From Nonlabens sp. (GTDB taxonomy: Bacteria > Bacteroidota > Bacteroidia > Flavobacteriales > Flavobacteriaceae), in assembly GCF_018401815.1 (NCBI RefSeq), contig NZ_JAGYKG010000004.1, positions 124,001-188,000 on the forward strand: a DNA stretch of 64,000 nt, in the 5' to 3' direction. The notes beneath the pieces were generated by a model. The model ran no database searches and was not told where the DNA came from. It worked only from the letters and a program-made list of their open reading frames with translations. The translations under genes and the position numbers were made by a program. Each line of letters starts with the position of its first letter. Within the stretch, counting starts at the first letter, position 1. Positions 1 to 9,505 of the stretch are shown piece by piece.

Positions 1-405
1 AAAGGTAAAGTATTCAGATGGTAATCTATTTGAACTCGATCAACTGTTCTCGTTTTGTAGGGAGTAAATTAAACATTTGGAACTATCGCAATCTCTTTAT
101 TTTAAGGATGATGCAGCGATGCATTACCACAGAGGGGATAAGGACAATGGATCTCTTTATTATCTTGTTGGAACGAGCTTTTCAAATCATTATACAAACA
201 GAGGTCTTAAGAGGTCATGGTGGTAAGGTGGCACGCCAAGATCTAGCAGGCCCTTAGGAGGTATTCTACCAGCTTTATGTTTCAAGTAATCATCGACTCG
301 GTTCTGTTGGATTCCATACCTATTTACGGGTGCGTAGCCATTCTATTATGTGACAGTTATCATAGAAAAGAGGACAGCTTCCTTAGTCACCAGGTGATTA
401 AATAA

Positions 406-1185
406 TTACGCCCGAGGTTGTTGCATTTTTTCTACCATTTTAAGCAATACTTTTTTAGGAGTAAGGGGTATGGCAGCGAGCATGGCTTTTTGAGAAAAGC
501 TAAGTCCTGCCTTCACATTCATATCACCATTGATCATGGCTGTATAACCTGTTTGTGCTACATCTTCTGAAGTGGCTGTTTGATCAAAAAGGGAGGTTTG
601 ATCCATTCCAGAAGTTTTGCCAAAACCAGTAGCCGTTGCACCAGGCATGAGGTTAGTTACGGTTATATTTGTTTCAGATAATTCTTGCGCGATGGCATTA
701 CTTAGTGAGGAGACGTACGCCTTGCTAGCAAAATAGACGGCTTGCATAGGTCCAGGCATCAAACTAGCTGTGGAAGAAACATTCAATATTTTTCCTTCAT
801 TTCTTTTTACAAAATCCGGAATGAACAAACGGCACAAATGTGTGAGTGCCATAATATTGAGAAGTATCATCTGTTGATCGGTTTCCCAGTTGCGCTTATA
901 AAACTTACCTATTCCACCAAAACCTGCGTTATTGATGAGGTAATCCACTTGAATACCCGTAGCTTTTACTTCATCATAAAGTTCTTGAGTTGCATGAGGA
1001 GCTGTCAAATCTTTAACAATCACATGAACTCGAATTTGATGGGCAGATTCTAAATCTAGTTGAAGCTGTCGCAGCGCATCACCGCTTCTGGCAACAATGA
1101 TTAAATCGCCACCTTTTGAAGCGTGTATTTTTGCAAGATCTTTACCTATACCACTGCTGGCGCCTGTTATTAATGCTGTATTCAT
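406..1185 (-). CDS. SDR family NAD(P)-dependent oxidoreductase
   Basis: N-terminal TGASSGIG Rossmann motif, NNAG, YxxSK (YFASK) catalytic motif. Confidence 0.9.
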   Translation of the reverse strand: MNTALITGASSGIGKDLAKIHASKGGDLIIVARSGDALRQLQLDLESAHQIRVHVIVKDLTAPHATQELYDEVKATGIQVDYLINNAGFGGIGKFYKRNWETDQQMILLNIMALTHLCRLFIPDFVKRNEGKILNVSSTASLMPGPMQAVYFASKAYVSSLSNAIAQELSETNITVTNLMPGATATGFGKTSGMDQTSLFDQTATSEDVAQTGYTAMINGDMNVKAGLSFSQKAMLAAIPLTPKKVLLKMVEKMQQPRA

Positions 1186-1277
1186 CTGGTTTTTATAAAA
1201 ATTAATAAAGTTACAATACGGAGGTGAAACTGCTTCAATGTTTGTTTTAAGATGAACAATTCATCAACGTTTCACCA

Positions 1278-1997
1278 TTATATATAAAGTCGAGCAAGGT
1301 AATCATAATGCACTCCTTTTTGAACCATTTCGATTTTAAATCCGGCTTGAGTCGCATAGGTTTCTAAGAGCTTGTAATCCATATACAACCAGTCAAAGGG
1401 CTCTGATTCCATTCCTTTATAATGTAGAGAAAAGCTCACTTCGCCATAATATTCTTTGCTGGAATCTACCCATAGACCACCATCTTCTTCGTCTTCATAT
1501 AGAAATCTCAAATCAGAACTGTCGATTAGAATCTGTCCGTTTTTATGAAGTAGTTTTTTGAGTAATTCCAAGCATAACGGAACACGATCTAGCTTTTCAA
1601 AAATTCCAGTTCCATTCATTAGTAGTAGAATGGTATCATAGCTTCCTTTATGGTTCCAAATGTTTTCATGTAGCACTTTGGAACCAGGTTGTTGAAGTCG
1701 TTCCTTTAGTACTTGAATAGCTCCGGAACTTTGATCCAGAGCGGTAACTTGCAAACCTGTTACTTCCAGATATAGGGAATGTGATCCAGAACCAGCACCT
1801 ACGTCCAGTACAGCTCCTTTAGATAGTTCGAGTGCTTTTTTTTCGATGACAGGCATTTGTTTATAATCCCTAAAAAGATAGGGTAGTGGCAGAACATCAT
1901 CTTCCATGCTATCGCTAAGAACGCCGATGTCTTCTGTATAATTTCCTTGATGAAAATCTAATAATGCAGTACCAAATAGGTCAGTGTGAATATCCAC
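1278..1997 (-). CDS. class I SAM-dependent methyltransferase
   Basis: VLDVGAGSGSHSLYL SAM-binding motif. Confidence 0.85.
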   Translation of the reverse strand: MDIHTDLFGTALLDFHQGNYTEDIGVLSDSMEDDVLPLPYLFRDYKQMPVIEKKALELSKGAVLDVGAGSGSHSLYLEVTGLQVTALDQSSGAIQVLKERLQQPGSKVLHENIWNHKGSYDTILLLMNGTGIFEKLDRVPLCLELLKKLLHKNGQILIDSSDLRFLYEDEEDGGLWVDSSKEYYGEVSFSLHYKGMESEPFDWLYMDYKLLETYATQAGFKIEMVQKGVHYDYLARLYI

Positions 1998-2244
1998 GGT
2001 TTATATTTAAAGGTAAAATTAAGGTATTTGAATAGGATATGAGATCTGTTAGAAGTAATAAAGATGCTTGATAAAACAAATTAGTCGGTAGGTCTAGACG
2101 GGTATCCCATTAAGAAAAATTTACTATTGAGCCATCTTTGTAGCTTGACGATACGTCTTAGATGGACTAATATGTTACTGCCAGCTTGTCATAAATTAGG
2201 AATTGGTACAAGCCTTGAAATACTAGAGTAGTTATAAATAAAAT

Positions 2245-2260
2245 CGCTTTCGCGAAAGCG
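2245..2260. repeat. dispersed palindrome CGCTTTCGCGAAAGCG (intergenic, upstream of htpG)
   Basis: Exact palindrome. Confidence 0.95.
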
Positions 2261-2296
2261 GAACAATTAAAAATTTAAATAGAACAGGAAATAATT

Positions 2297-4186
2297 ATGG
2301 CACAAGAAGGAAAAATTAATGTTGCGGTGGAGAATATTTTCCCACTCATTAAGAAGTTTTTGTACAGCGATCACGAGATTTTTCTTAGAGAACTCGTTTC
2401 AAATGCTACAGATGCAACACTTAAATTACAACACCTAGTGAGAATTGGTGAGGCAACTGTTGAATTGGGGGATCAACAAATAGAAATTAAGATTGATAAA
2501 GAAGCCAAAACGCTTCATATTATCGATCAAGGTTTAGGAATGTCTGAAGAAGAAGTTCAGAAGTACATCAATGAAGTGGCTTTTTCTGGAGCTGAAGAAT
2601 TTCTGGAGAAATATAAGGATACAGCAAAGGATAGTGGTATCATTGGTCATTTTGGTCTAGGATTCTATTCTGCTTTTATGGTAGCGAGTCAGGTAGAGAT
2701 TCTTACAAAATCGTATAAAGATACACCAGCAGTACATTGGACTTGTGATGGTTCTCCTAATTATACGATTGAGCCAGGAAATAAAGAAAATTTTGGAACA
2801 GAAATCATCCTTCATATTTCTGAAGAGGATACGGAGTTTTTAGACGAAAACCGCATCAAGGAACTTCTTAATAAATACAACAAGTTCATGCCGGTGCCTA
2901 TTAAATTTGGTACCAGGACAAAAACATTAGAAAAGCCAGAAGGAGCAAAAGAAGAAGATCCTGCGCCTACTCAAGAGGTTGATAACATCATCAACAACCC
3001 TTCTCCAGCATGGACCAAGCAACCTACAGACTTAGAAGATGCAGATTATAAAAGCTTCTATCGAGAGTTGTATCCTATGCAATTTGAAGAGCCTTTATTT
3101 CACATTCATTTAAATGTGGATTATCCGTTTAATCTAACAGGAATTTTATATTTCCCTAAGATGACTCAGGACCTTAATGTACAAAAGGATCGCATACAGT
3201 TGTATCAAAATCAAGTGTATGTCACTGATAATGTAGAAGGGATTGTACCCGAATTCTTAACCATGTTACGTGGCGTGATTGATTCTCCAGATATTCCATT
3301 AAACGTATCTCGTTCTTACTTACAGGCAGATGGAGCGGTGAAGAAAATTTCCAGTTACATTACTCGTAAGGTAGCCGATAAACTTAAAAGTCTTTTTAAT
3401 GAGGACCGTAAAGCATTTGAAGAAAAATGGAACGATATCAAAATCGTTATTGAGTATGGAATGTTGAGCGAAGACAAATTTTTTGACAAAGCTGACAAAT
3501 TTGCACTTTATCCTACCGTAGATGGGTCTTATTTCTTATGGGAGGAACTATTAGAAAAAATCAAGCCTACGCAGACAGATAAAGACGGTCGGACAGTGGT
3601 TCTTTATGCATCCAATAAAGAAACCCAACACTCTTACATTGCTGCAGCAAAAAATAAAGACTACGAAGTGCTTTTATTAGACTCTCCTATTGTATCACAT
3701 TTGATGCAAAAACTAGAATCTTCTAAAGAGAAAGTTTCATTTGTAAGAGTAGATGCTGAGCATGCAGATAATTTAATCAAGAAAGAGGAAGAGCAGATTT
3801 CAAAACTTACTGACGAGGAAAAAGAAACGCTACAAAAAACAATCACCGAGACCATTGCAGATTCTGGATATACCGTTCAAGTGGAAGCGATGAGTAGTGA
3901 TGCAGCGCCATTTATGATTACCCAACCAGAATTTATGCGTCGCATGAAGGAGATGCAAGCTACTGGTGGTGGAGGTATGATGGGCTTTGGTACTATGCCA
4001 GACATGTACAACCTTGTGGTAAATGGGAATAACGACTTGGTTCAATCTATTTTCAATGAAAAGGATAAAACAAAGCAAGCTGGATTGATCCAACAAGGAG
4101 TAGATCTTGCTAAGTTATCACAAGGCCTTTTAAAAGGAGAAAAGTTAACAGAATTTGTAAACCGCAGTTATGGTTTGATCAAATAA
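2297..4186 (+). CDS. htpG: molecular chaperone HtpG (Hsp90)
   Basis: GKINVAVENIFPLIKKFLYSDHEIFLRELVSNATDA, IIGHFGLGFYSAFMV, 629 aa. Confidence 0.97.
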   Translation: MAQEGKINVAVENIFPLIKKFLYSDHEIFLRELVSNATDATLKLQHLVRIGEATVELGDQQIEIKIDKEAKTLHIIDQGLGMSEEEVQKYINEVAFSGAEEFLEKYKDTAKDSGIIGHFGLGFYSAFMVASQVEILTKSYKDTPAVHWTCDGSPNYTIEPGNKENFGTEIILHISEEDTEFLDENRIKELLNKYNKFMPVPIKFGTRTKTLEKPEGAKEEDPAPTQEVDNIINNPSPAWTKQPTDLEDADYKSFYRELYPMQFEEPLFHIHLNVDYPFNLTGILYFPKMTQDLNVQKDRIQLYQNQVYVTDNVEGIVPEFLTMLRGVIDSPDIPLNVSRSYLQADGAVKKISSYITRKVADKLKSLFNEDRKAFEEKWNDIKIVIEYGMLSEDKFFDKADKFALYPTVDGSYFLWEELLEKIKPTQTDKDGRTVVLYASNKETQHSYIAAAKNKDYEVLLLDSPIVSHLMQKLESSKEKVSFVRVDAEHADNLIKKEEEQISKLTDEEKETLQKTITETIADSGYTVQVEAMSSDAAPFMITQPEFMRRMKEMQATGGGGMMGFGTMPDMYNLVVNGNNDLVQSIFNEKDKTKQAGLIQQGVDLAKLSQGLLKGEKLTEFVNRSYGLIK

Positions 4187-4207
4187 ATTGATCCCAATTT
4201 TATAGGA

Positions 4208-4240
4208 AGAGCATGTTGAACGACATGCTCTTTTTTTTTG
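4208..4240 (+). terminator. intrinsic terminator downstream of htpG
   Basis: AGAGCATGT-TGAACG-ACATGCTCT stem followed by a T run. Confidence 0.9.
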
Positions 4241-4368
4241 CCTGTATCCCCCAAATTGATCAAGGGGTGCAGGAGTTGTGGCTGTTGAAAAGGCACTACT
4301 CGTTTATAGGAGCTCCTCTTTTAGGAGCTGATGCTTGAAATAGAGGCTCAAGGAAAGCTGCTTGTTTT

Positions 4369-5907
4369 CTAGCCACCAGAAAGGTCACTGCTTTCAAAAG
4401 CTCCAGCATCAGGGGAAGTACCTCTTGTTGTTCCAGAGATATCTTGTAGGGTGGAAGTAGCAGGATTTGCAATAGCATTTGCACCACCTGTGTTGTCGAT
4501 ACGCAGTTGAAAAGCAGCTACATTTTCAAATAAAGGATCTGCGTTGAGAACACACTGCTCGTAAAGACTTGAGTTGCTAAAGTCGTAATTAGGAATCCCA
4601 CTAAAACTATTAGAGAAATCATTAAAACGGATCAATGAGTTTTCAAACTTGAAATTAAAAGCAGAAACCCCATCGTCTAAGAGAGCCAACTCCATATTAC
4701 GGTCACCGTATATGATACAATTGGTAAAGGTTGCAGCGGTTACATCTTCTGTAAGACTCGTATTAGGAATGATATTAGAAACCAATAGGCTAGGGTCTTG
4801 TCTAAAGCTAGTATTCCAGTAATTAGAGATCGTACAGTTGTTAAAATTGTAATCTCCACCTAAACGCGCAACCACAGTAGATTGTCCAGAATTGTGAAAT
4901 ATAGAATTGGTTGCTTCTATGGAAGCAGTGGTTCCTACTAGAGCTGAGTTAGCGCTGTTTAAAATCTTAGAGTTGTTTATTTTTAAAGTCGCTCCATTAG
5001 AAGTAGGATTATTATTATCCATAATAATTCCCACACTGGCATTTTTTATAGTGGCATAATTGATCTCATGGTTTTTACTGCCACTGGTAAGCCATATAGC
5101 AGCCCACTGTCCAGCAACATCTTCGTAAAGAGGTTCTAATCGGTCTCCTTCAAAAATCACTTCGTTTTCTAAATCTTCTGTTGTAGAAAGAGTACCATTC
5201 ACCTTGAGTGTTCCCTCATTTGCTATTATCATGCCGCTTCTGGAGTGGAAATGTATTCTTGCGCCAGCATCAATGTGAAGTGTTTTATTAGAAGCTACTC
5301 CTGCAAATCCATAGATCACATAGGGTTTTTCATTGGTAAAATTAAGTTGATCGTCATCGAGGAAAAAACCAGAAATACGTATGTCATTTCCTTCTTCATC
5401 CATTCCTAAAAGCAATGTTTCTTCTATACCTTGTGCATCTCGTTCAGGAAAGAGGAAAACAGCATCTTGTATTAAGGTAACCAATGCTACTTTTTGGAGG
5501 TTGGCGCCAGAGTCAAATTCAATCGCATCTTCATACAGAAACTCTGTGTTGGTGCTAAAGTCCATAATATCTACCGTTGTTTCTACAAAAACAAACATGG
5601 AATCTTTAGCTAATAGTTCTACATTTTCAAATACCTGTCCGGGCACACCATCAACAGAGATTCGGTATTTGGAATTAGTTCCCTGTGCTAATGCTACTCT
5701 AGGAATAACAATATCATCACTACTGCGATTGTACACTTTAAAAGTTCGTGTACTCGATCCTATGGTAGAAAAAACAGTGTCTAAATAGACCGTATCCTGA
5801 GAAAACTCTAAACTGCCTGTACTAGAGGTGAATTCAAAATCATTTCTACAAGAAGAAAGGATTACCAAAGTAATAAAGAAAAGAAGTACAGTAACTATAT
5901 ATTTCAT
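4369..5907 (-). CDS. secreted lipoprotein, parallel beta-helix-like/right-handed repeat protein
   Basis: Lipobox LSSC at N-terminus; repetitive N/S-rich segments typical of beta-helix surface proteins; overlaps the upstream thioesterase by 4 nt. Confidence 0.6.
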   Translation of the reverse strand: MKYIVTVLLFFITLVILSSCRNDFEFTSSTGSLEFSQDTVYLDTVFSTIGSSTRTFKVYNRSSDDIVIPRVALAQGTNSKYRISVDGVPGQVFENVELLAKDSMFVFVETTVDIMDFSTNTEFLYEDAIEFDSGANLQKVALVTLIQDAVFLFPERDAQGIEETLLLGMDEEGNDIRISGFFLDDDQLNFTNEKPYVIYGFAGVASNKTLHIDAGARIHFHSRSGMIIANEGTLKVNGTLSTTEDLENEVIFEGDRLEPLYEDVAGQWAAIWLTSGSKNHEINYATIKNASVGIIMDNNNPTSNGATLKINNSKILNSANSALVGTTASIEATNSIFHNSGQSTVVARLGGDYNFNNCTISNYWNTSFRQDPSLLVSNIIPNTSLTEDVTAATFTNCIIYGDRNMELALLDDGVSAFNFKFENSLIRFNDFSNSFSGIPNYDFSNSSLYEQCVLNADPLFENVAAFQLRIDNTGGANAIANPATSTLQDISGTTRGTSPDAGAFESSDLSGG

Positions 5908-6311
5908 CTGGTTTCAAATAGATCTTTTAATTCTTGAGATATTTTAATAGGCTTTCCATTCTTATCTATGGCGCACCAATCCGAGGTGGTCTTGGCAAGT
6001 AAATCCATGGTGTTTTCATTGTAAATTTCAATAAAACGCTCATAACGCACGTTTGTTGCTCTTCCTACTTGGGTTTTGATCAAAATTTTGTCACCCAACA
6101 CAGCCGATTTCTTATAGGTAATACAGTGCTTAAGCATTACCCATCCAAATCTTTCCAGTATTTTTGTAGTAGCGACTTGAAGCCAGTGTTCACTAGCTAT
6201 TTGTGCTGCCCATTGCACGTATACGACATTATTGACATGGTCTAGGTCATCGATCTCATCAGGAGTTACAACACGTCTTTTTTCAAAAATGGGTAAATTA
6301 GGATCAATCAC
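5904..6311 (-). CDS. acyl-CoA thioesterase (4HBT hot-dog family)
   Basis: RRVVTPDEIDDLDHVNNVVYVQW, D-x-x-x-H-V-N-N motif. Confidence 0.85.
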   Translation of the reverse strand: MIDPNLPIFEKRRVVTPDEIDDLDHVNNVVYVQWAAQIASEHWLQVATTKILERFGWVMLKHCITYKKSAVLGDKILIKTQVGRATNVRYERFIEIYNENTMDLLAKTTSDWCAIDKNGKPIKISQELKDLFETR

Positions 6312-7360
6312 TACTTTATAATTTCTATTTCAAACATTTTAGGCCATCTTTTCCCAGTGATAAAAAGTCGGTCATTCTTCTTATCATAAGCAATACCATT
6401 CAACACGTTATCCTTTTCAGAATAATTAGGAACTTCGTCTTTTAAGGTATTTAAATTGATCGCAGCTTCTACCAAGCCGTTAGTAGGATTGATAATCATG
6501 ATCAAATTAGTGGTGTATACATTGGCATATATTTTACCATCTATCCATTCCAGTTCATTGATTTTGGAAACGACGCGGTCGTTAGAAACCACTTCTATAT
6601 ACCCCAACTCTTCATAGGTATTGGGATCAATTTTCCATATTTTAGAACTTCCATCACTTTTATAAAGATAGGTACCGTCATTAGTAAGTCCCCAACCTTC
6701 TTGACTTTGATTGTATTTAAAGTCGTCTATTTTATTAAGATCAAGATCGTACACATAACCCATCTTACTTTGCCATGTCAGCTGGTATACTTTATCCTTG
6801 AGAATAGTCATTCCTTCAGCAAACTGGCTGTCTGGAAGACTTACCTTCTTTATGGTTTCTCCAGTGGTTACATCGGTAATTCTGATATCGCTTTCTTTGT
6901 ATTGCCCTGTACTTTCGTATAAAGAATCTCCATAGAATTCCAGTCCCTGCGTGTAGGCTAAGGTATCATGTACGTAGGTATTCAGGATGTTGTAATTGTA
7001 AATCGTTGCTTTTTGAGTTGGCATTCTCTTGATTTGTGTGGCCACTGTTGTATTCATACCGTTTCTGTAAACGGTAGCTTTAAAAGTTAGGTTACCATAA
7101 GGTTGATTTTTTAGCTTTCGCGAAAGCGTGCTTCCATCAGCCCCAGCTATAAGAGCAGCATTTTGGGTCCATAAGACACTATCGATACCTATAGACATGC
7201 TATCTAACAAAGAAATTTGCACGGTATCTTCGTCACTCCAATTTAATTTTGAATTGGTAATCTCAAGTTCGTAATTGTCTTTAAAAACTTCTATATCTGT
7301 TTTACAAGATGATAATGAGAGTGTTATAACTATCATTAAAACAAAATAGTTCAATTTCAT
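6311..7360 (-). CDS. glutaminyl-peptide cyclotransferase, lipoprotein
   Basis: Lipobox LSSC; HDTLAYTQGLEFYGDSLYESTGQY, ELEWIDGKIYANVY, LNGIAYD motifs of the bacterial/plant-type QC family. Confidence 0.88.
   Translation of the reverse strand: MKLNYFVLMIVITLSLSSCKTDIEVFKDNYELEITNSKLNWSDEDTVQISLLDSMSIGIDSVLWTQNAALIAGADGSTLSRKLKNQPYGNLTFKATVYRNGMNTTVATQIKRMPTQKATIYNYNILNTYVHDTLAYTQGLEFYGDSLYESTGQYKESDIRITDVTTGETIKKVSLPDSQFAEGMTILKDKVYQLTWQSKMGYVYDLDLNKIDDFKYNQSQEGWGLTNDGTYLYKSDGSSKIWKIDPNTYEELGYIEVVSNDRVVSKINELEWIDGKIYANVYTTNLIMIINPTNGLVEAAINLNTLKDEVPNYSEKDNVLNGIAYDKKNDRLFITGKRWPKMFEIEIIK
7114..7128. repeat. dispersed palindrome GCTTTCGCGAAAGCG (in QC gene)
   Basis: Core match. Confidence 0.95.
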
Positions 7361-7412
7361 AATGTCATTTTATCAAGGCGAAAGATAGCCATAAAAAAGC
7401 ATGAGAAAAACC

Positions 7413-7443
7413 TTTGTGTAAGTAAAACAAGGCTGTATATTTG
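7413..7443 (+). promoter_or_regulatory. Bacteroidota-type promoter of the SRP RNA
   Basis: TTTG (7413-7416) - 19 nt - TATATTTG (7436-7443), matching TTTG/TAnnTTTG. Confidence 0.8.
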
Positions 7444-7447
7444 CACT

Positions 7448-7550
7448 GGGCAAGTCCTACACAACCAGCTCCTGCTGAACTCCTCCAGGGCGGGAACGCA
7501 GCAAAGGTAAGCGGTCGTAGCGGTGTGATGTAGGTAGCTTGCCTTTTTTT
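7448..7550 (+). ncRNA. ffs: signal recognition particle RNA (4.5S, small bacterial type)
   Basis: GGCAAG...CTTGCC closing stem, core AGGGCGGGAACGCAGCAAAGGTAAGC, followed by a T7 terminator. Confidence 0.92.
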
Positions 7551-7592
7551 ATACCCTTTAGCGAAATCTAATCCTTTGATTTAAAAGAGTTT

Positions 7593-8396
7593 ATGAAAAA
7601 AGTAGTTCTAGTTACTGGCGGTTCCTCTGGTATAGGTAAATCCATTTCCTTATTTCTTCAAGAAAAAAATTATACTGTTTACGGTACCAGTAGAAATCCT
7701 TCTAATTACCCAGATAGCCCCATTCCATTGCTAGCACTTGATGTTCAAAATCAAGATTCTATCAATCTTGCCGTTAAAGAACTGATTCAGAAAGAAGGAC
7801 AACTCGACATTTTAATCAATAATGCCGGAGTAGGAATTACAGGTCCTATGGAAGAAACACCCATTGATGAGGTCAAAAATACTATGGAAACTAATTTCTA
7901 CGGTCCCTTACGACTGTTACAAGCGGTATTGCCTCAAATGAGGACTCAAAAAAGCGGACGAGTCATCAATATCACCAGTATTGCTGGTTATATGGGACTG
8001 CCTTATCGCGGTATTTACAGTGCGAGCAAAGGTGCTTTAGAAATTGCTACAGAAGCCTATCGCATGGAATGCGCGCATTTGAATATTCATTTTAGCAACG
8101 TGGCTCCAGGAGATTTTGCAACTAATATTGCTGCGGGTAGATTTCATGCACCTGTTGTATCAGGAAGTGATTATGAAGTAGGTTATGCGCATACGCTAAA
8201 GTTGATCGATGAACATGTGGACCACGGAAGTGACCCTATAGAAGTAGCGAATAAAATTTATGAAATACTCCAACTAAAAAACCCCGGAATACACTATAAA
8301 GTAGGTAGCTTTTTACAAAAGTGTTCTATTGTTCTCAAGAAAATTCTTCCTGAGAAACGTTATGAAAAAATGTTGAAGAAACATTATGGTTTATAA
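7593..8396 (+). CDS. SDR family oxidoreductase
   Basis: VTGGSSGIG, NNAGVG, YSASKGA motifs. Confidence 0.9.
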   Translation: MKKVVLVTGGSSGIGKSISLFLQEKNYTVYGTSRNPSNYPDSPIPLLALDVQNQDSINLAVKELIQKEGQLDILINNAGVGITGPMEETPIDEVKNTMETNFYGPLRLLQAVLPQMRTQKSGRVINITSIAGYMGLPYRGIYSASKGALEIATEAYRMECAHLNIHFSNVAPGDFATNIAAGRFHAPVVSGSDYEVGYAHTLKLIDEHVDHGSDPIEVANKIYEILQLKNPGIHYKVGSFLQKCSIVLKKILPEKRYEKMLKKHYGL

Positions 8397-8484
8397 GCGG
8401 CTCTTGAATTTGTTGCGGTAATGGATCTAGCGCATTATGGCCTTAATCCATACAAATAAAAACTAAACAGCAGCGGTGCTATCT

Positions 8485-9372
8485 CTAGGCATCCTTCTTG
8501 TGGTCTGAAGTAAAAGGTTCTAAAAGTTGTTCATGAAAAGCTTCAGGATAATTCTCGTCTCCTGGAAAGCCTAATTCTAACTCGGCTTGATGATAAGGAA
8601 TGTGAGCAGTACCAAATAAGTAATCCCAAATACTTAGCGAAAGACCATAATTCACTCCATATTTTACTCCGTCAGGCAGTTTCTTGGCATGATGCCACAG
8701 GTGCATTTTAGGATTATTAAAGACGTATTTAAGTGGGCCATAATCCCAATCTAAATTGGCATGATTTAAATGACCTATAAATACGGCAATCATATGAATC
8801 ACTATAAATTGATTGATACCAAAACCTATCATCGCTAGAGGTAAATATTGCAAACCTTTGTAAATAATAGTTTCCATAAAGTGAAACCTAAACTGCGCGG
8901 CAAAGCCCATTTCTTTAACGCTGTGGTGTACTTTATGAAACTCCCATAAAAAGGGAACCCGGTGCAGTAACCTGTGAATGTTCCATTGAATAAAATCGGC
9001 GATGACAAACATGATCAGCAACTGGGTCCAAAAAGGAAAAGTACTTACCTCGATAGCGACTAGGTTGGTGACTCCTATAGCTGCCAGTCCATCGTTAAAT
9101 AATTCTACAAATACATCAGAGACGGCATTGTATCCTACTAAGGAGAATAGAAAGAAATTAAAAAACAAATAAAATAAATCCAACCAGAAGTCTTTGCGTA
9201 AGACCTTTTGATTCTTTCGCCACGGCAACCAGATTTCTAAAACAAAGACCAATAAAGAAATAACCACGAGCCAGTAGAAATAATTGGTCCAGGACGGATG
9301 TATTAGTTCTCTCCAAAGGTAAGAAGCATATCCTTTAAAAGAATTGCTAAAAATTTCCAGGTACTTTTCCAT
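8485..9372 (-). CDS. sterol desaturase / fatty-acid hydroxylase family membrane protein
   Basis: Histidine boxes HRLLHR, HKVHHS, HLWHH. Confidence 0.9.
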   Translation of the reverse strand: MEKYLEIFSNSFKGYASYLWRELIHPSWTNYFYWLVVISLLVFVLEIWLPWRKNQKVLRKDFWLDLFYLFFNFFLFSLVGYNAVSDVFVELFNDGLAAIGVTNLVAIEVSTFPFWTQLLIMFVIADFIQWNIHRLLHRVPFLWEFHKVHHSVKEMGFAAQFRFHFMETIIYKGLQYLPLAMIGFGINQFIVIHMIAVFIGHLNHANLDWDYGPLKYVFNNPKMHLWHHAKKLPDGVKYGVNYGLSLSIWDYLFGTAHIPYHQAELELGFPGDENYPEAFHEQLLEPFTSDHKKDA

Positions 9373-9505
9373 GTATCTTATAGTCGTATTATGGAGGTAA
9401 AATTACCATTTAAATAAAAGGTACGATAACGTTGTATCATATTAGAAATCTATAATGATATAAAATCAGTAGCTTATTTTATTTTTACAACACAAAATTG
9501 AGTTT

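Noticed and set aside
18-257. 79-aa ORF at window start
   Set aside because: No recognisable motif or credible ribosome-binding context; probably chance.
742-1053. Plus-strand ORF overlapping the SDR gene, and similar antisense ORFs inside htpG, the adhesin, cas9, selO and the ABC genes
   Set aside because: All are shadow ORFs antisense or out of frame to well-supported coding sequences.
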